This document shows positions 49,554 through 57,691 of a stretch of 64,000 bases of DNA, piece by piece. Source of the DNA: Faecalibacterium prausnitzii (lineage in GTDB: Bacteria > Bacillota > Clostridia > Oscillospirales > Ruminococcaceae). The position numbers and the translations under genes are program-made. Each line of letters starts with the position of its first letter. The stretch's first letter is position 1. The notes below the pieces were generated by a model. That model was not told the DNA's origin. It did not search any database and was given only the letters and a program-made list of their open reading frames with translations. The stretch lies in the NCBI GenBank assembly GCA_004558805.1, contig SFDE01000010.1, positions 1-64,000 on the forward strand. Direction: 5' to 3'.

Positions 49554-51455
49554 TTATCGGTTGCGATAGTTGCTACGGTTGAACACATTCTGGGGTGCGA
49601 CGTAGCTGCCGTTGCGGCGGATCTCAAAGTGGCAGTGATTGCCGCTGGACCGTCCGGTGCTGCCCACGTAGCCGATGAGCTGTCCCTGTCTCACGGTCTG
49701 TCCGGCGCTGACTGCCAGAGACAGGCAGTGGGCGTACACGGTGGTGTAACCGTTGCCGTGGTTGATGATGATGGAGTTGCCGTAGCCGGTGCCTGCACCT
49801 GCCCGGTTGTAGCCGGACTTGGTGACGGTGCCTCCGGCGGAGGCATAGATGGGGGTACCGGCGGCGGCGCAGATATCCACGCCCTTGTGGCTGCCGCCGT
49901 ACCAGCGGGAGCAGTAACGGTAGCCCGGTACCGGCCAGATGAACTGTCCGCTGCCGGTGATGTAGCCTGCTGCGCCGTGGCTGACCTTTTTGGTGCCCAC
50001 GGTGATCTTTTCGTTCACCGGCTCCTTGACCACCTCGGTGCTCAGGATCTGCTGGCTCAGCTGGATGCCGTTGGTGTCGTAGACCCGCTGCGCCGTAACG
50101 CTGCGCACGCCCTTTTCACCCTTCTGGGTCACCTTTTTGGTGCCCACGGTGTACTCATTGGACTTAGTGGTCTCGGTGGCATAGGGGATCTCTTCCTCCC
50201 ATGTCTCCACCCGGGTGATCCGCACTTCCAGCTTTGCTTCCTGCTTGGTCACCGTCAGCTCGTCACCCTGCCGGATCTGGGACTTTTCGTTAAGGGGTTC
50301 TCCCTTGAAGTCCGGGTTCAGGGCACACAGCTCCCGGAAGGTCAGGTCGTTCTTCTGGGCGATCTCCCACAGGGTGTCGCCGTTCTGCACCGTGTAGATC
50401 TTTTTCTCCTGCTGCACGCCGGAGAGCATCTGCTCCACACTGTTGTCATCCTCAAAGCTCTCGTTGAAGTAGATGCCATTTTCCAGCGTAACTTCCTTGT
50501 TGAAGCCCACGGTCATGTTGGGGTCATCCGGATCCTCGTAGGGCTCCAGCAGGCTGTCCAGATAGCCCTGCAGGGCGTTGCCATCCTCACAGACGGCGGT
50601 AAGCTCCCCGTCCAGATACAGAGCAGTGCCCTCGCTGATCTCATCACTGGAGGTCTTTAAGATGGCGTCTGCCATCTGGTTCTCGTCCAGCACGCTGTGC
50701 GCCACCGAGATGGTATAAGTAGGCTCCACAGTCCACTGGGTGCGGTCGGTGCCGGCGTAGCTGATACGCTCCTGCACCGCCTCCCGGGCAGAGTTGAACA
50801 CGGTCTCGGTCGCCACATAGCCTACGGTCTGCCCATTCACCTGCACCTCCAGGGCATAGGGCTGACGGATGGTATTGTTGTACACTGTAAGGAACAATGC
50901 CAGCGCCGCCGCCGGAAGCAGATACATCGCCATGCGGGGCAGCCGTCCGATGTTGCGGCGGACGCCGCTGGTAAGGTAGCGGACACTTGCCTTGAAGGCA
51001 GCGCCAAAACCTTTTTCTTTACGCACCCTGTGGGCGTGGAGCAGGATGGAGATCATGCCCCGGAAAAACACTACAACGGGTCCAAAAATGTCTCCCAGCA
51101 CCTGTGCCGCACCGGGGAATGCCATGGCGGCGATGCCGACAAACAGCTCCTTGCACCGGCGGGCAAAGGCGATGCCTGCCCAGCGCAGGTTCCGCCCCGT
51201 CTTGACAAAAGCATACTCAGCAGAAAAGCCGAGGGCATACAGCAGCTCTCCCACCTGCATCACAAGGGCGTTGCCGTGCATTTTTTGAGAGAGGGTATTT
51301 ACATGGTTCTGGGTCCTGCGGCGGAAACGGTGCCGACGCAGCAAACGCATACACTGGAGCTGTGCCCGCCGGGAACGCAGCCGCTCTTTCCGGCTGCGGG
51401 GGGGCTGCGGCGGGGTGGGTGCCGCAGACTGCTCCTTTGTCTTATCTTCGATCAA
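49554..51455 (-). CDS. M23-family peptidoglycan endopeptidase with LysM and G5-type domains
   Basis: 633 residues from a TTG start (AAGGAG nine bases upstream; a farther ATG coincides with the predicted transcription start and has no ribosome site). A basic N-terminal half with a membrane helix near residues 175-195 is followed by a linker, LysM (YTVQNGDTLWEIAQKN), a G5-like segment (residues near 420-500) and a C-terminal lysostaphin-type M23 domain with HKGVDI, HGNGYTTVYAH and HCHFEI zinc ligands. It trims the cell-wall peptide cross-bridges. It is unusual in that about 170 residues precede the membrane helix. Confidence 0.9.
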   Translation of the reverse strand: MIEDKTKEQSAAPTPPQPPRSRKERLRSRRAQLQCMRLLRRHRFRRRTQNHVNTLSQKMHGNALVMQVGELLYALGFSAEYAFVKTGRNLRWAGIAFARRCKELFVGIAAMAFPGAAQVLGDIFGPVVVFFRGMISILLHAHRVRKEKGFGAAFKASVRYLTSGVRRNIGRLPRMAMYLLPAAALALFLTVYNNTIRQPYALEVQVNGQTVGYVATETVFNSAREAVQERISYAGTDRTQWTVEPTYTISVAHSVLDENQMADAILKTSSDEISEGTALYLDGELTAVCEDGNALQGYLDSLLEPYEDPDDPNMTVGFNKEVTLENGIYFNESFEDDNSVEQMLSGVQQEKKIYTVQNGDTLWEIAQKNDLTFRELCALNPDFKGEPLNEKSQIRQGDELTVTKQEAKLEVRITRVETWEEEIPYATETTKSNEYTVGTKKVTQKGEKGVRSVTAQRVYDTNGIQLSQQILSTEVVKEPVNEKITVGTKKVSHGAAGYITGSGQFIWPVPGYRYCSRWYGGSHKGVDICAAAGTPIYASAGGTVTKSGYNRAGAGTGYGNSIIINHGNGYTTVYAHCLSLAVSAGQTVRQGQLIGYVGSTGRSSGNHCHFEIRRNGSYVAPQNVFNRSNYRNR

Positions 51456-51574
51456 AAGGTTTTTCTCCTTCCATGCCGCTCCGGAGCAGACGCATGACCC
51501 TGCTCCCCCAATGCGGCGGTATCCACGCAATGCTCCGCCCCCGTAAGGCGAAACATCCGACTTCATCTCTTTTT

Positions 51575-51602
51575 ATTATACACCTTGCCTTCATTGAAGC
51601 AA
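51575..51602 (-). promoter_or_regulatory. Promoter of the M23 endopeptidase gene
   Basis: Minus strand TTGCTT, 16-base spacer, TATAAT. The start near 51568 supports the internal TTG start codon at 51455. Confidence 0.75.
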
Positions 51603-51650
51603 GCTCCTGCGCAAAATTTGGTCAATTTTTTCACTGACTTTTCACCAACA

Positions 51651-52571
51651 TCACAAAAACAGGGCGGCGATGTCCGGCGGCAGGGGGCTTTCTACCGTAA
51701 CAGCAGAGCTGTGACACAGGTCCACCGGCACCGCAACAGCGATGCCTCCGGGGCAAGGGGTGTAGTCCGGTACCCGGAATACCTGCCTTGCGCAGTGGAG
51801 TGCCTGCCGCCCGATGCGCTGCCGACTGCCGCCGTACAGGTCGTCTCCTGCCAGCGGGTGCCCTATGGAAGCAAAGTGCACCCGGATCTGGTGGGTGCGC
51901 CCGGTGACCGGCACGCAGGCGGCAAGGCTCAACCCGTTTTTCACCTTTACTATGGTGTACTCGGTACGGCTGGGCTTTCCCTCCGGGGTAACGCACCGCC
52001 CGATGATGCTGTCCGCCTGCCGTCCGATGGGGGCATCAATGACCCCTTTTCCCAGCGGCAGCTCCCCTTCCACCACGGCGTAGTAGAGCTTTTCCACATT
52101 CTGCGCCAGCAGGGGGGCGGCGTAGGTGTTCTTTGCTGCCAGTACCAGCCCGCTGGTATCCTTGTCGATGCGGTTCACCGGGCGGAACACAGGGCTGTGC
52201 CCCTGCTGCGCAGCCCACGCCCCGTAGCCGTTTGCCAGCGTGTCATAGGGGTAGTTCAGGGTGGGGTGCACCGCCAGATGCGGGGGTTTTTCCAGCACCA
52301 CTGCAAAGGCATCCTGATACACCACCTGTACCGGGATCTCCGGCTGGGGTGCCACGCCTTCCCCTTCCGGCGGCAGTTCAAAGGACACTACCTGCCCGGG
52401 GTACACCCGGCGGTTTGCCTGCACCGGCTGCCCGTCGGCAAAAAAGCCGCTGCCACGGAACTTTACCCCCCGTGCCAGCTCGGTGGACACGGCGCACCGG
52501 CGCAAAAAGCTGCGCAGCAGCACCCCGTTCTGGGTCTGCCGGTCCTCCGGAACGGTAAAATAAAGACGCAC
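51651..52571 (-). CDS. RluA-family pseudouridine synthase
   Basis: 306 residues. The catalytic motif reads RPVNRIDKDTSGLVLAA (RID where RLD is most common, with the essential Asp kept), followed by VTGRTHQIRVHF and HPLAGDDLYGG. A GTG at 52571 is the likely start, with GGAGGG eight bases upstream; an S4-like N-terminal part is reduced. It makes pseudouridine in rRNA or tRNA. It lies 45 bases behind the kinase-MORN gene. Confidence 0.88.
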   Translation of the reverse strand: MRLYFTVPEDRQTQNGVLLRSFLRRCAVSTELARGVKFRGSGFFADGQPVQANRRVYPGQVVSFELPPEGEGVAPQPEIPVQVVYQDAFAVVLEKPPHLAVHPTLNYPYDTLANGYGAWAAQQGHSPVFRPVNRIDKDTSGLVLAAKNTYAAPLLAQNVEKLYYAVVEGELPLGKGVIDAPIGRQADSIIGRCVTPEGKPSRTEYTIVKVKNGLSLAACVPVTGRTHQIRVHFASIGHPLAGDDLYGGSRQRIGRQALHCARQVFRVPDYTPCPGGIAVAVPVDLCHSSAVTVESPLPPDIAALFL

Positions 52572-52616
52572 CGGCACGCCCTCCTTTCGTTTGCAGCAGT
52601 CTGTCATGACTGGGTC

Positions 52617-53552
52617 TCAGCCCACAAACTTATCATCTTTCCATGTACCGGATTCCACTCTGCCATCTGCGTAGGTTCTGGTTCCTTGTCCATTTTTTCC
52701 ATGATTCACCCATTCGCCTTCATAAACAGAATAAACCTCTCCATTTCGATAGACCGTCTCTTTTCCTTGACCGTTCAGAACACCGTTGCTAAAATTTCCT
52801 TCTTGCATAGAACTAATTGTCTTTCCATCGTCTTCATAGAACGTCCATTTTCCTTGACCGTTCAGTTTTCCGTCAATATAATTTCCTTCGCTAATCCAAT
52901 ATCCGTCGTCGATATAGAGCGTCTTTTTTCCTTGACCGTTCAGCGCATTATTTTCAAATTCGCCTTCATCAACATTGCGTATTTTAGCAACCAATGAGGG
53001 CGTAATAGTAACTGTATTTGTAAATGTATATTTTCCCTTTCCGCAAGCCTTTCCATCCGCCCAACTTCCTTCGTATGTATATCCTTTCCCATTTTCTACA
53101 TTACTCCATTTTCCATATCCATAGGGTTTTCCATCTTTCCACTGTCCCGTATACGATCCACTATATCCAAATGCTGCAACTTTTTCATTCGTTACTTCTG
53201 TCAGCCCTGTTTCCACATTGCTTGTCGTACCGGGATCGTCAACCGGCTTAGTCTGGCTGTCCGTCTTAGAAGCATCGACCTCGGGATCAACATCTTCTTT
53301 GTCCGGTGCCGCACTCTCAGACGCCTCGGATCCTGCACTTGCCGCCGCCTGCTCTTCCGAGCTTGCAGCCGCCTCCACGCCTGCCCCGGGGGTCCCATCC
53401 CGGGTGACCTGTACAACGTCCGGCTTTGCGGCAAAGAGCGCAGCGCACAGCACGCTCACCACAGCCACAGCTGCCGCTGCGCCAATGCCGATCACTTTGC
53501 CTTTTTCCGTCCGGCGTGCCGGGGCAGCGCTCCGGGCAGGGGCAGGGCGTGG
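52617..53552 (-). CDS. Transmembrane MORN-repeat part of the split kinase gene
   Basis: This is the second half of the gene, readable only in a frame shifted +1 from the kinase: a basic segment (RRTEKGK), a membrane helix VIGIGAAAAVAVVSVLCAALF, an acidic Ser/Ala/Glu-rich linker, then seven MORN repeats of the YEGEW...G.GKGK type up to the end at 52617. It is AT-rich compared with its neighbours in the repeat region. With one A removed from the A8 tract (53553-53560), kinase and repeats form one 659-residue product. The repeats would face outside the membrane if the kinase is cytoplasmic. No own ribosome site was found, so independent translation is unlikely. Confidence 0.7.
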   Translation of the reverse strand, partial: PRPAPARSAAPARRTEKGKVIGIGAAAAVAVVSVLCAALFAAKPDVVQVTRDGTPGAGVEAAASSEEQAAASAGSEASESAAPDKEDVDPEVDASKTDSQTKPVDDPGTTSNVETGLTEVTNEKVAAFGYSGSYTGQWKDGKPYGYGKWSNVENGKGYTYEGSWADGKACGKGKYTFTNTVTITPSLVAKIRNVDEGEFENNALNGQGKKTLYIDDGYWISEGNYIDGKLNGQGKWTFYEDDGKTISSMQEGNFSNGVLNGQGKETVYRNGEVYSVYEGEWVNHGKNGQGTRTYADGRVESGTWKDDKFVG

Positions 53553-54597
53553 TTTTTTTTGCCGGTTTTGCGGCGGGCACAGGGGCAGGTACCGCTCCCG
53601 GCTGCCGGGCGGGACCCAGAATGGTAGTCTGCTCTTCTTCCAGCTGGTCCAGCAGCGCATCCACGCTCTGGGTGCGGTCTGCCGCACGGACTGCAAGACC
53701 TTTCCGGAGTGCGCCCACCACATAGGGAGGGATCGGCTCCCGGGTGGGCAGGTCAAAGCGCAGGGTGTCCTGCTCCAGACGCTCCAGCGACTGCGGCACA
53801 CGCTTCCCGTAGCAGGCGTAATAGATCGTTGCGCAAAGGGCATACACATCGGTCCAGGGACCGATGCTGCCGTTGTTCAGGTACTGTTCCATGGGACTGT
53901 ACCCGTTTTTACCCACCGGCACCGACACCTCATCCGAGTGCTTGTTCAGATCCTTTGCTGCACCAAGGTCCAGCAGCTTAACGCTGCCGTCCCCCTGGAT
54001 CATGATGTTATCCGGGCTGATGTCCCGGTGGATGACCCCCTGCCGGTGGATCTTGCAAAGGTCCTGCATCATCGGGCGGAGCAGGGCATAGCACGCCGTG
54101 TAGGTCATGGGACCTTCCCGCCGCAGACGTGCCTTCAGGGTCTCGCCCTCCACATAGTCCATGACGATATAGGCAGTCTCGTTTGCCAGAAACGTCTCCC
54201 GCACCCGCACCACGGACGGGATATTCTCCACCCGCGCCATCTTGCGCGCTTCTTTCAGGAAATAATTCTTTGCATCCTCACGGCTGCTGCGGAATTTATA
54301 GCTGCTGCTCCAGTAAAGCTCGCTTTCGCCTTCCCGGCGCATGGCGGCACCGGACGGATAGTATTCCTTGATCGCCACCCGGCTCTCCAGCGAGAGGTCA
54401 AAGCCAATATACGTGATGCCAAAACCGCCGCGCCCCAGCACGTCGCCCACAAGGTACTTGCCGTTCAGGATCGTATTGCGGGGCATTGCCTCCGCCGGCT
54501 GGGGGGATTTTTGTGCATTAAAGCCGCAAAACGGGCACGCACCGCCCCTGTGTCCCGTCAGTTCCCGCATACAGTGCGGGCAGCGATTGATCTCCAT
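53317..54597 (-). CDS. Ser/Thr protein kinase with N-terminal zinc ribbon (frameshifted)
   Basis: As written in the window this frame has 426 residues. Zinc ribbon Cys6, Cys9, Cys21, Cys24; kinase P-loop GRGGFGIT at 55-62, Lys77 (AIKEYY), catalytic HRDISPDN at 190-197 and metal loop DLG at 210-212. After about residue 345 the frame enters low-complexity Cys/Arg-rich sequence that does not look like protein, because the A8 tract shifts it off the MORN frame. It is thus a functional kinase domain with a frame change. The ATG at 54597 follows AAAGGTGAG. The target substrates are unknown. Confidence 0.85.
   Translation of the reverse strand: MEINRCPHCMRELTGHRGGACPFCGFNAQKSPQPAEAMPRNTILNGKYLVGDVLGRGGFGITYIGFDLSLESRVAIKEYYPSGAAMRREGESELYWSSSYKFRSSREDAKNYFLKEARKMARVENIPSVVRVRETFLANETAYIVMDYVEGETLKARLRREGPMTYTACYALLRPMMQDLCKIHRQGVIHRDISPDNIMIQGDGSVKLLDLGAAKDLNKHSDEVSVPVGKNGYSPMEQYLNNGSIGPWTDVYALCATIYYACYGKRVPQSLERLEQDTLRFDLPTREPIPPYVVGALRKGLAVRAADRTQSVDALLDQLEEEQTTILGPARQPGAVPAPVPAAKPAKKTTPCPCPERCPGTPDGKRQSDRHWRSGSCGCGERAVRCALCRKAGRCTGHPGWDPRGRRGGGCKLGRAGGGKCRIRGV
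53553..53560 (-). repeat. A8 homopolymer at the frame change
   Basis: Eight A on the coding (minus) strand. With seven A the kinase and MORN frames fuse; with eight they do not. It is a classic slippage-prone tract, although a sequencing or assembly error cannot be excluded. Confidence 0.8.
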
Positions 54598-54690
54598 GAT
54601 CGTTTTCTCACCTTTCCAAAGCTTTCCATTTTTCATGCGCCGGATTTTTTGATCTGCATCCGCCGCTTTCTACCGCAATTATACTAATAT

Positions 54691-54719
54691 AGTATAACAA
54701 AAAAGCCATACGCTTGCAA
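54691..54719 (-). promoter_or_regulatory. Promoter of the kinase-MORN gene
   Basis: Minus strand TTGCAA (54714-54719), 17-base spacer, TATACT. The same palindromic hexamer is the -35 box of rnpB. Confidence 0.75.
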
Positions 54720-54742
54720 ATCTTGTTTTTTTATGGTATCAT
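54714..54742 (+). promoter_or_regulatory. Promoter of rnpB
   Basis: TTGCAA at 54714-54719, 17-base spacer, TATCAT at 54737-54742. The start falls at the P1 stem of the RNA. Confidence 0.8.
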
Positions 54743-54746
54743 GGGC

Positions 54747-55004
54747 AGCGGAAAACGAGTGGAACATACGGCGGCGGGGCGGCTTTGACCGCTCTGAGGA
54801 AAGTCCGGGCCTCACAGAGCACGGTAACTGCTAACGGCAGCCGAGGGTGACCTTAGGGAAAGTGCAACAGAAAACAAACCGCCGCAGCAATGCGGTAAGG
54901 ATGAAACGGCGAGGTAAGAGCTCACCAGCGCATGGGTGACCATGCGGCTTTGTAAACCCTACCGGAAGCAACAACCCGGCTTACGGTCTATCTCGTTTTC
55001 CGCT
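54747..55004 (+). ncRNA. rnpB: RNase P RNA, type A-like, apparently internally deleted
   Basis: About 258 bases. P1 pairs AGCGGAAAACGAG with CTCGTTTTCCGCT. GAGGAAAGTCCGGGC (P4 5' strand), the GTGCAACAGAAA and AAACCGCC blocks, GGTAAGAGCTCACC and TAAACCC appear in order, and the P4 3' strand CCCGGCTTAC is present. But from GGAAGCAA to CCCGGCTT only a few bases remain, where normal type A RNAs carry roughly 100 bases (P15-P18, the 3' strand of P2, and the conserved AGATGAATGAC block). The normal length is about 350-400. The promoter and terminator are intact. Either the deletion is real and another copy or a partner RNA serves the cell, or the sequence is misassembled. Confidence 0.85.
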
Positions 55005-55017
55005 TTTATTGCCTTGT

Positions 55018-55056
55018 GGGACTGCAGCACAAAATTTGTGCTGCAGCCCTTTTTTC
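55018..55056 (+). terminator. rnpB terminator
   Basis: GG-CTGCAGCACAAA pairs with TTTGTGCTGCAG-CC, followed by CTTTTTTC. Confidence 0.88.
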
Positions 55057-55067
55057 TTTGATTCACA

Positions 55068-55284
55068 GTACTTTTGCCCCATGGAAATCAATTTTTGAAG
55101 ATTGACCCAGAGCCTAAGCCTTCACCCCTTGGGGGGAAGGTGGCTGCGAACGTAGTGAGCAGACGGATGAGGGGTAATTTCCCGCAATCAGCAGTTTGCC
55201 TGCGCCCTCATCAGTCACCTGCGGTGACAGCTTCCCCCGACCGGGGGAAGCCTTTAGAGGAAAATTGATTTCCGTACTTTTGCC
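55068..55284. mobile_element. MITE-like palindromic element with flanking direct repeats
   Basis: The 11-base direct repeat GTACTTTTGCC lies at 55068-55078 and 55274-55284. Inside, GGAAATCAATTTT (55083-55095) is inverted exactly at 55261-55273. Further in, the left arm (AAGCCTTCACCCCTTGGGG..., about 55114-55172) and the right arm (...CCCCCGACCGGGGGAAGCC, about 55203-55258) form long imperfect inverted repeats ending in GATGAGGG/CCCTCATC. There is no coding sequence. This is a small non-autonomous element of about 195-210 bases sitting between rnpB and the nadE promoter. Confidence 0.75.
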
Positions 55285-55317
55285 TTTGTGCCGCTTTTCG
55301 TTTTGCACGGTTTGTGG

Positions 55318-55323
55318 TATACT
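55318..55323 (+). promoter_or_regulatory. Extended -10 promoter of the nadE operon
   Basis: TGG-TATACT, about 58 bases before the nadE ATG; the -35 is weak. It lies 34 bases downstream of the MITE-like element. Confidence 0.55.
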
Positions 55324-55380
55324 ATGGGCACTGCAGTATCTTGCGGTAAACATTGAAAAGACAGGATGTGAAATCCTCCT

Positions 55381-57309
55381 ATGAAAGATGGATTCCTGAA
55401 AGCTGCCGCCTTCTCCCCCGCCTTGCGGGTGGCGGACTGCACCTATAACACCGCCGAGATCCTTTCCGGGCTGCGCTGCGCCGCTGCACGGGGGGTGAAA
55501 CTGGCGGTCTTTCCCGAGTTCTGCCTTACGGGCTACACCTGTGGAGACCTGTTTTTGCAGCACACCCTGCAGCAGGGTGCTCTGGAAGGGCTGAACACCC
55601 TGCTGGAAGCAAGCCGGGAACTGGACCTGGTGGCGCTGGTGGGGCTGCCGCTGAGCGTCCACGGCAAGCTGTACAACTGCGCTGCCGTACTGTGCCGGGG
55701 GCAGCTGCTGGGCATCGTGCCCAAGACCTACCTGCCCAACTACGGCGAGTTCTACGAAAAGCGTCAGTTCACCCCCGGCAGCACCGAGGTGGAGACCATC
55801 ACGGTCTGCGGTCAGCAGGTGCCCTTTGGCACTTCCCTGCTGTTCCGCTGCCGCCAGATGCCCAGCTTTGTGCTGGGTGTGGAGCTGTGCGAGGACCTGT
55901 GGAGCGCCCTGCCCCCCTCCACCTTCCACGCTCTGGCAGGTGCCACGGTGATCGCCAACCTTTCTGCCAGCGATGAGACGGTAGGCAAGGCAGAGTACCG
56001 ACGGGCACTGGTAGCAAACCAGTCCGCCCGGCTGCTGTGCGGCTACCTCTATGCCTCCGCCGGGCATGGTGAGAGCACTCAGGACATGGTCTTTGCAGGG
56101 CATGACCTGATCGCCGAGAACGGCACCGTGCTTTCGGAGACGGTGCCCTTTGGCGGCGGCTATGCCGAGACCGAGATCGACTGCCAGCGCATGGAGGCAG
56201 AGCGCGCCCGGAACACCAGTTTTGAGCCGTGCCGGGAGGGCTACGCCACGGTGGAGTTTGACCTTACCCCGGTGGAGACGACCCTGACCCGGTGGATCGA
56301 CCCCGCCCCCTTTGTGCCGGGAGACCCCCAGCGCCGTGCCCAGCGCTGCGAGCTGATCCTGCGGATGCAGGCGGACGGTCTTGCCAAGCGACTGGAACAC
56401 GTCCACGCCAAAAAGGCGGTCATCGGCATTTCCGGCGGTCTGGACAGCTGCCTTGCCCTGCTGGTGGCAGTCCGTGCCATGAAGCAGCTGGGTCGCCCTG
56501 CCGGAGATGTGCTGGCGGTGACCATGCCCTGCTTTGGCACCACCAAGCGCACCCGCAGCAACGCCCAGATCCTCTGCGATGAGCTGCAGGTGAATTTCCA
56601 GGAGATCCACATTGCCAACACCGTCCGCAGCCACTTTGCAGACATCGGGCAGGACGAGAATATGCTGGACGTCACCTTTGAGAACGGACAGGCACGGGTG
56701 CGCACTCTGGAACTGATGGATCTTGCCAACCGCACCGGCGGACTGGTGGTGGGCACCGGCGACCTTTCGGAGCTTGCTCTGGGCTGGGCGACCTACAACG
56801 GCGACCACATGAGCATGTACGGCGTCAACGCCGGCGTGCCCAAAACACTGGTGCGGCATCTGGTACACTACGAGGCGGACATTGCCGCCACCGAGACCCT
56901 GCGCACCGTGCTGCTGGACATTCTGGATACCCCTGTGTCTCCGGAGCTGCTGCCTGCCAAGGACGACGGCGAGATCGCCCAGCGCACCGAGGACCTTGTG
57001 GGTCCCTACGAGCTCCACGACTTCTATCTGTATCAGGTGCTGCGCTGCGGTTTTGGTCCCACCAAGATCTTCCGGCTGGCAAAAGCCGCTTTCAAGGGGC
57101 GCCCGGAGTACACCGATGCTGTGCTGTACCGGTGGCTGCGGAACTTCTACTGGCGGTTCTTTGCCCAGCAGTTCAAGCGCAGCTGCCTGCCGGACGGTCC
57201 CAAAGTGGGCAGCGTGACCCTTTCGCCCCGGGGCGACTGGCGTATGCCCAGCGATGCCTGCGCCACCCTGTGGCTGGCGGAGCTGGAACAGCTCAATCCC
57301 GGAAACTGA
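55381..57309 (+). CDS. nadE: Glutamine-dependent NAD+ synthetase
   Basis: 642 residues, the long glutaminase-fused form. An N-terminal nitrilase-type domain has Glu46 (FPEFCLTGYT), Lys near 115 (GIVPKTYLPNYGEFYE) and Cys near 176 (GVELCEDLW). A C-terminal ATP-pyrophosphatase domain has GISGGLDS. It amidates nicotinic acid adenine dinucleotide to NAD+. It heads an operon with the NusG II-domain and LCP genes. Confidence 0.95.
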   Translation: MKDGFLKAAAFSPALRVADCTYNTAEILSGLRCAAARGVKLAVFPEFCLTGYTCGDLFLQHTLQQGALEGLNTLLEASRELDLVALVGLPLSVHGKLYNCAAVLCRGQLLGIVPKTYLPNYGEFYEKRQFTPGSTEVETITVCGQQVPFGTSLLFRCRQMPSFVLGVELCEDLWSALPPSTFHALAGATVIANLSASDETVGKAEYRRALVANQSARLLCGYLYASAGHGESTQDMVFAGHDLIAENGTVLSETVPFGGGYAETEIDCQRMEAERARNTSFEPCREGYATVEFDLTPVETTLTRWIDPAPFVPGDPQRRAQRCELILRMQADGLAKRLEHVHAKKAVIGISGGLDSCLALLVAVRAMKQLGRPAGDVLAVTMPCFGTTKRTRSNAQILCDELQVNFQEIHIANTVRSHFADIGQDENMLDVTFENGQARVRTLELMDLANRTGGLVVGTGDLSELALGWATYNGDHMSMYGVNAGVPKTLVRHLVHYEADIAATETLRTVLLDILDTPVSPELLPAKDDGEIAQRTEDLVGPYELHDFYLYQVLRCGFGPTKIFRLAKAAFKGRPEYTDAVLYRWLRNFYWRFFAQQFKRSCLPDGPKVGSVTLSPRGDWRMPSDACATLWLAELEQLNPGN

Positions 57310-57319
57310 TCGAGATGCT

Positions 57320-57673
57320 ATGAAAAACAAAAAACTTATCACCAACCTGCTCTTCGCCGCAGTGGTCCTTGCCATTGCCGCCGGGCTGTTTGCCTTGCGC
57401 AGCACCCACGGCAGCAAGGGCAGACTCTGTGCCCAGCTGATCTACGGGGACAGCAACACCACCGTGGATTACCCGCTGGAAGAGGATGCCACCTACGATG
57501 TGGACACCGGCTATTACACGGTGCACATCCAGATCCGGCAGGGTGCCGCCCGCTTTGTGGATTCTCCCTGCCCGGACCACATCTGCGAAGGCTTTGGCTG
57601 GCTGTCCAACGAGGACCAGACCGCCACCTGTCTGCCCGCCCGTGCGGTGCTGACCATCGTGCCGGTATCCTGA
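57320..57673 (+). CDS. NusG domain II-containing membrane protein
   Basis: 117 residues: one N-terminal membrane helix (about 8-25, signal-anchor), then a beta-rich domain with DSPCPDHICEGFGWLS and an end ATCLPARAVLTIV, the NusG II pattern. These small secreted proteins are common next to RnfG-type or ECF genes in Clostridia, and their function is unclear. Its ATG is 11 bases after nadE, with a weak ribosome site. Confidence 0.8.
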   Translation: MKNKKLITNLLFAAVVLAIAAGLFALRSTHGSKGRLCAQLIYGDSNTTVDYPLEEDATYDVDTGYYTVHIQIRQGAARFVDSPCPDHICEGFGWLSNEDQTATCLPARAVLTIVPVS

Positions 57674-57691
57674 CAAAAAGGAGATTTTTCC

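Noticed and set aside
51500..53100. CRISPR array in the repeat-rich MORN region
   Set aside because: The repeats are coding, of variable sequence, and lack regular spacers; no cas genes are present.
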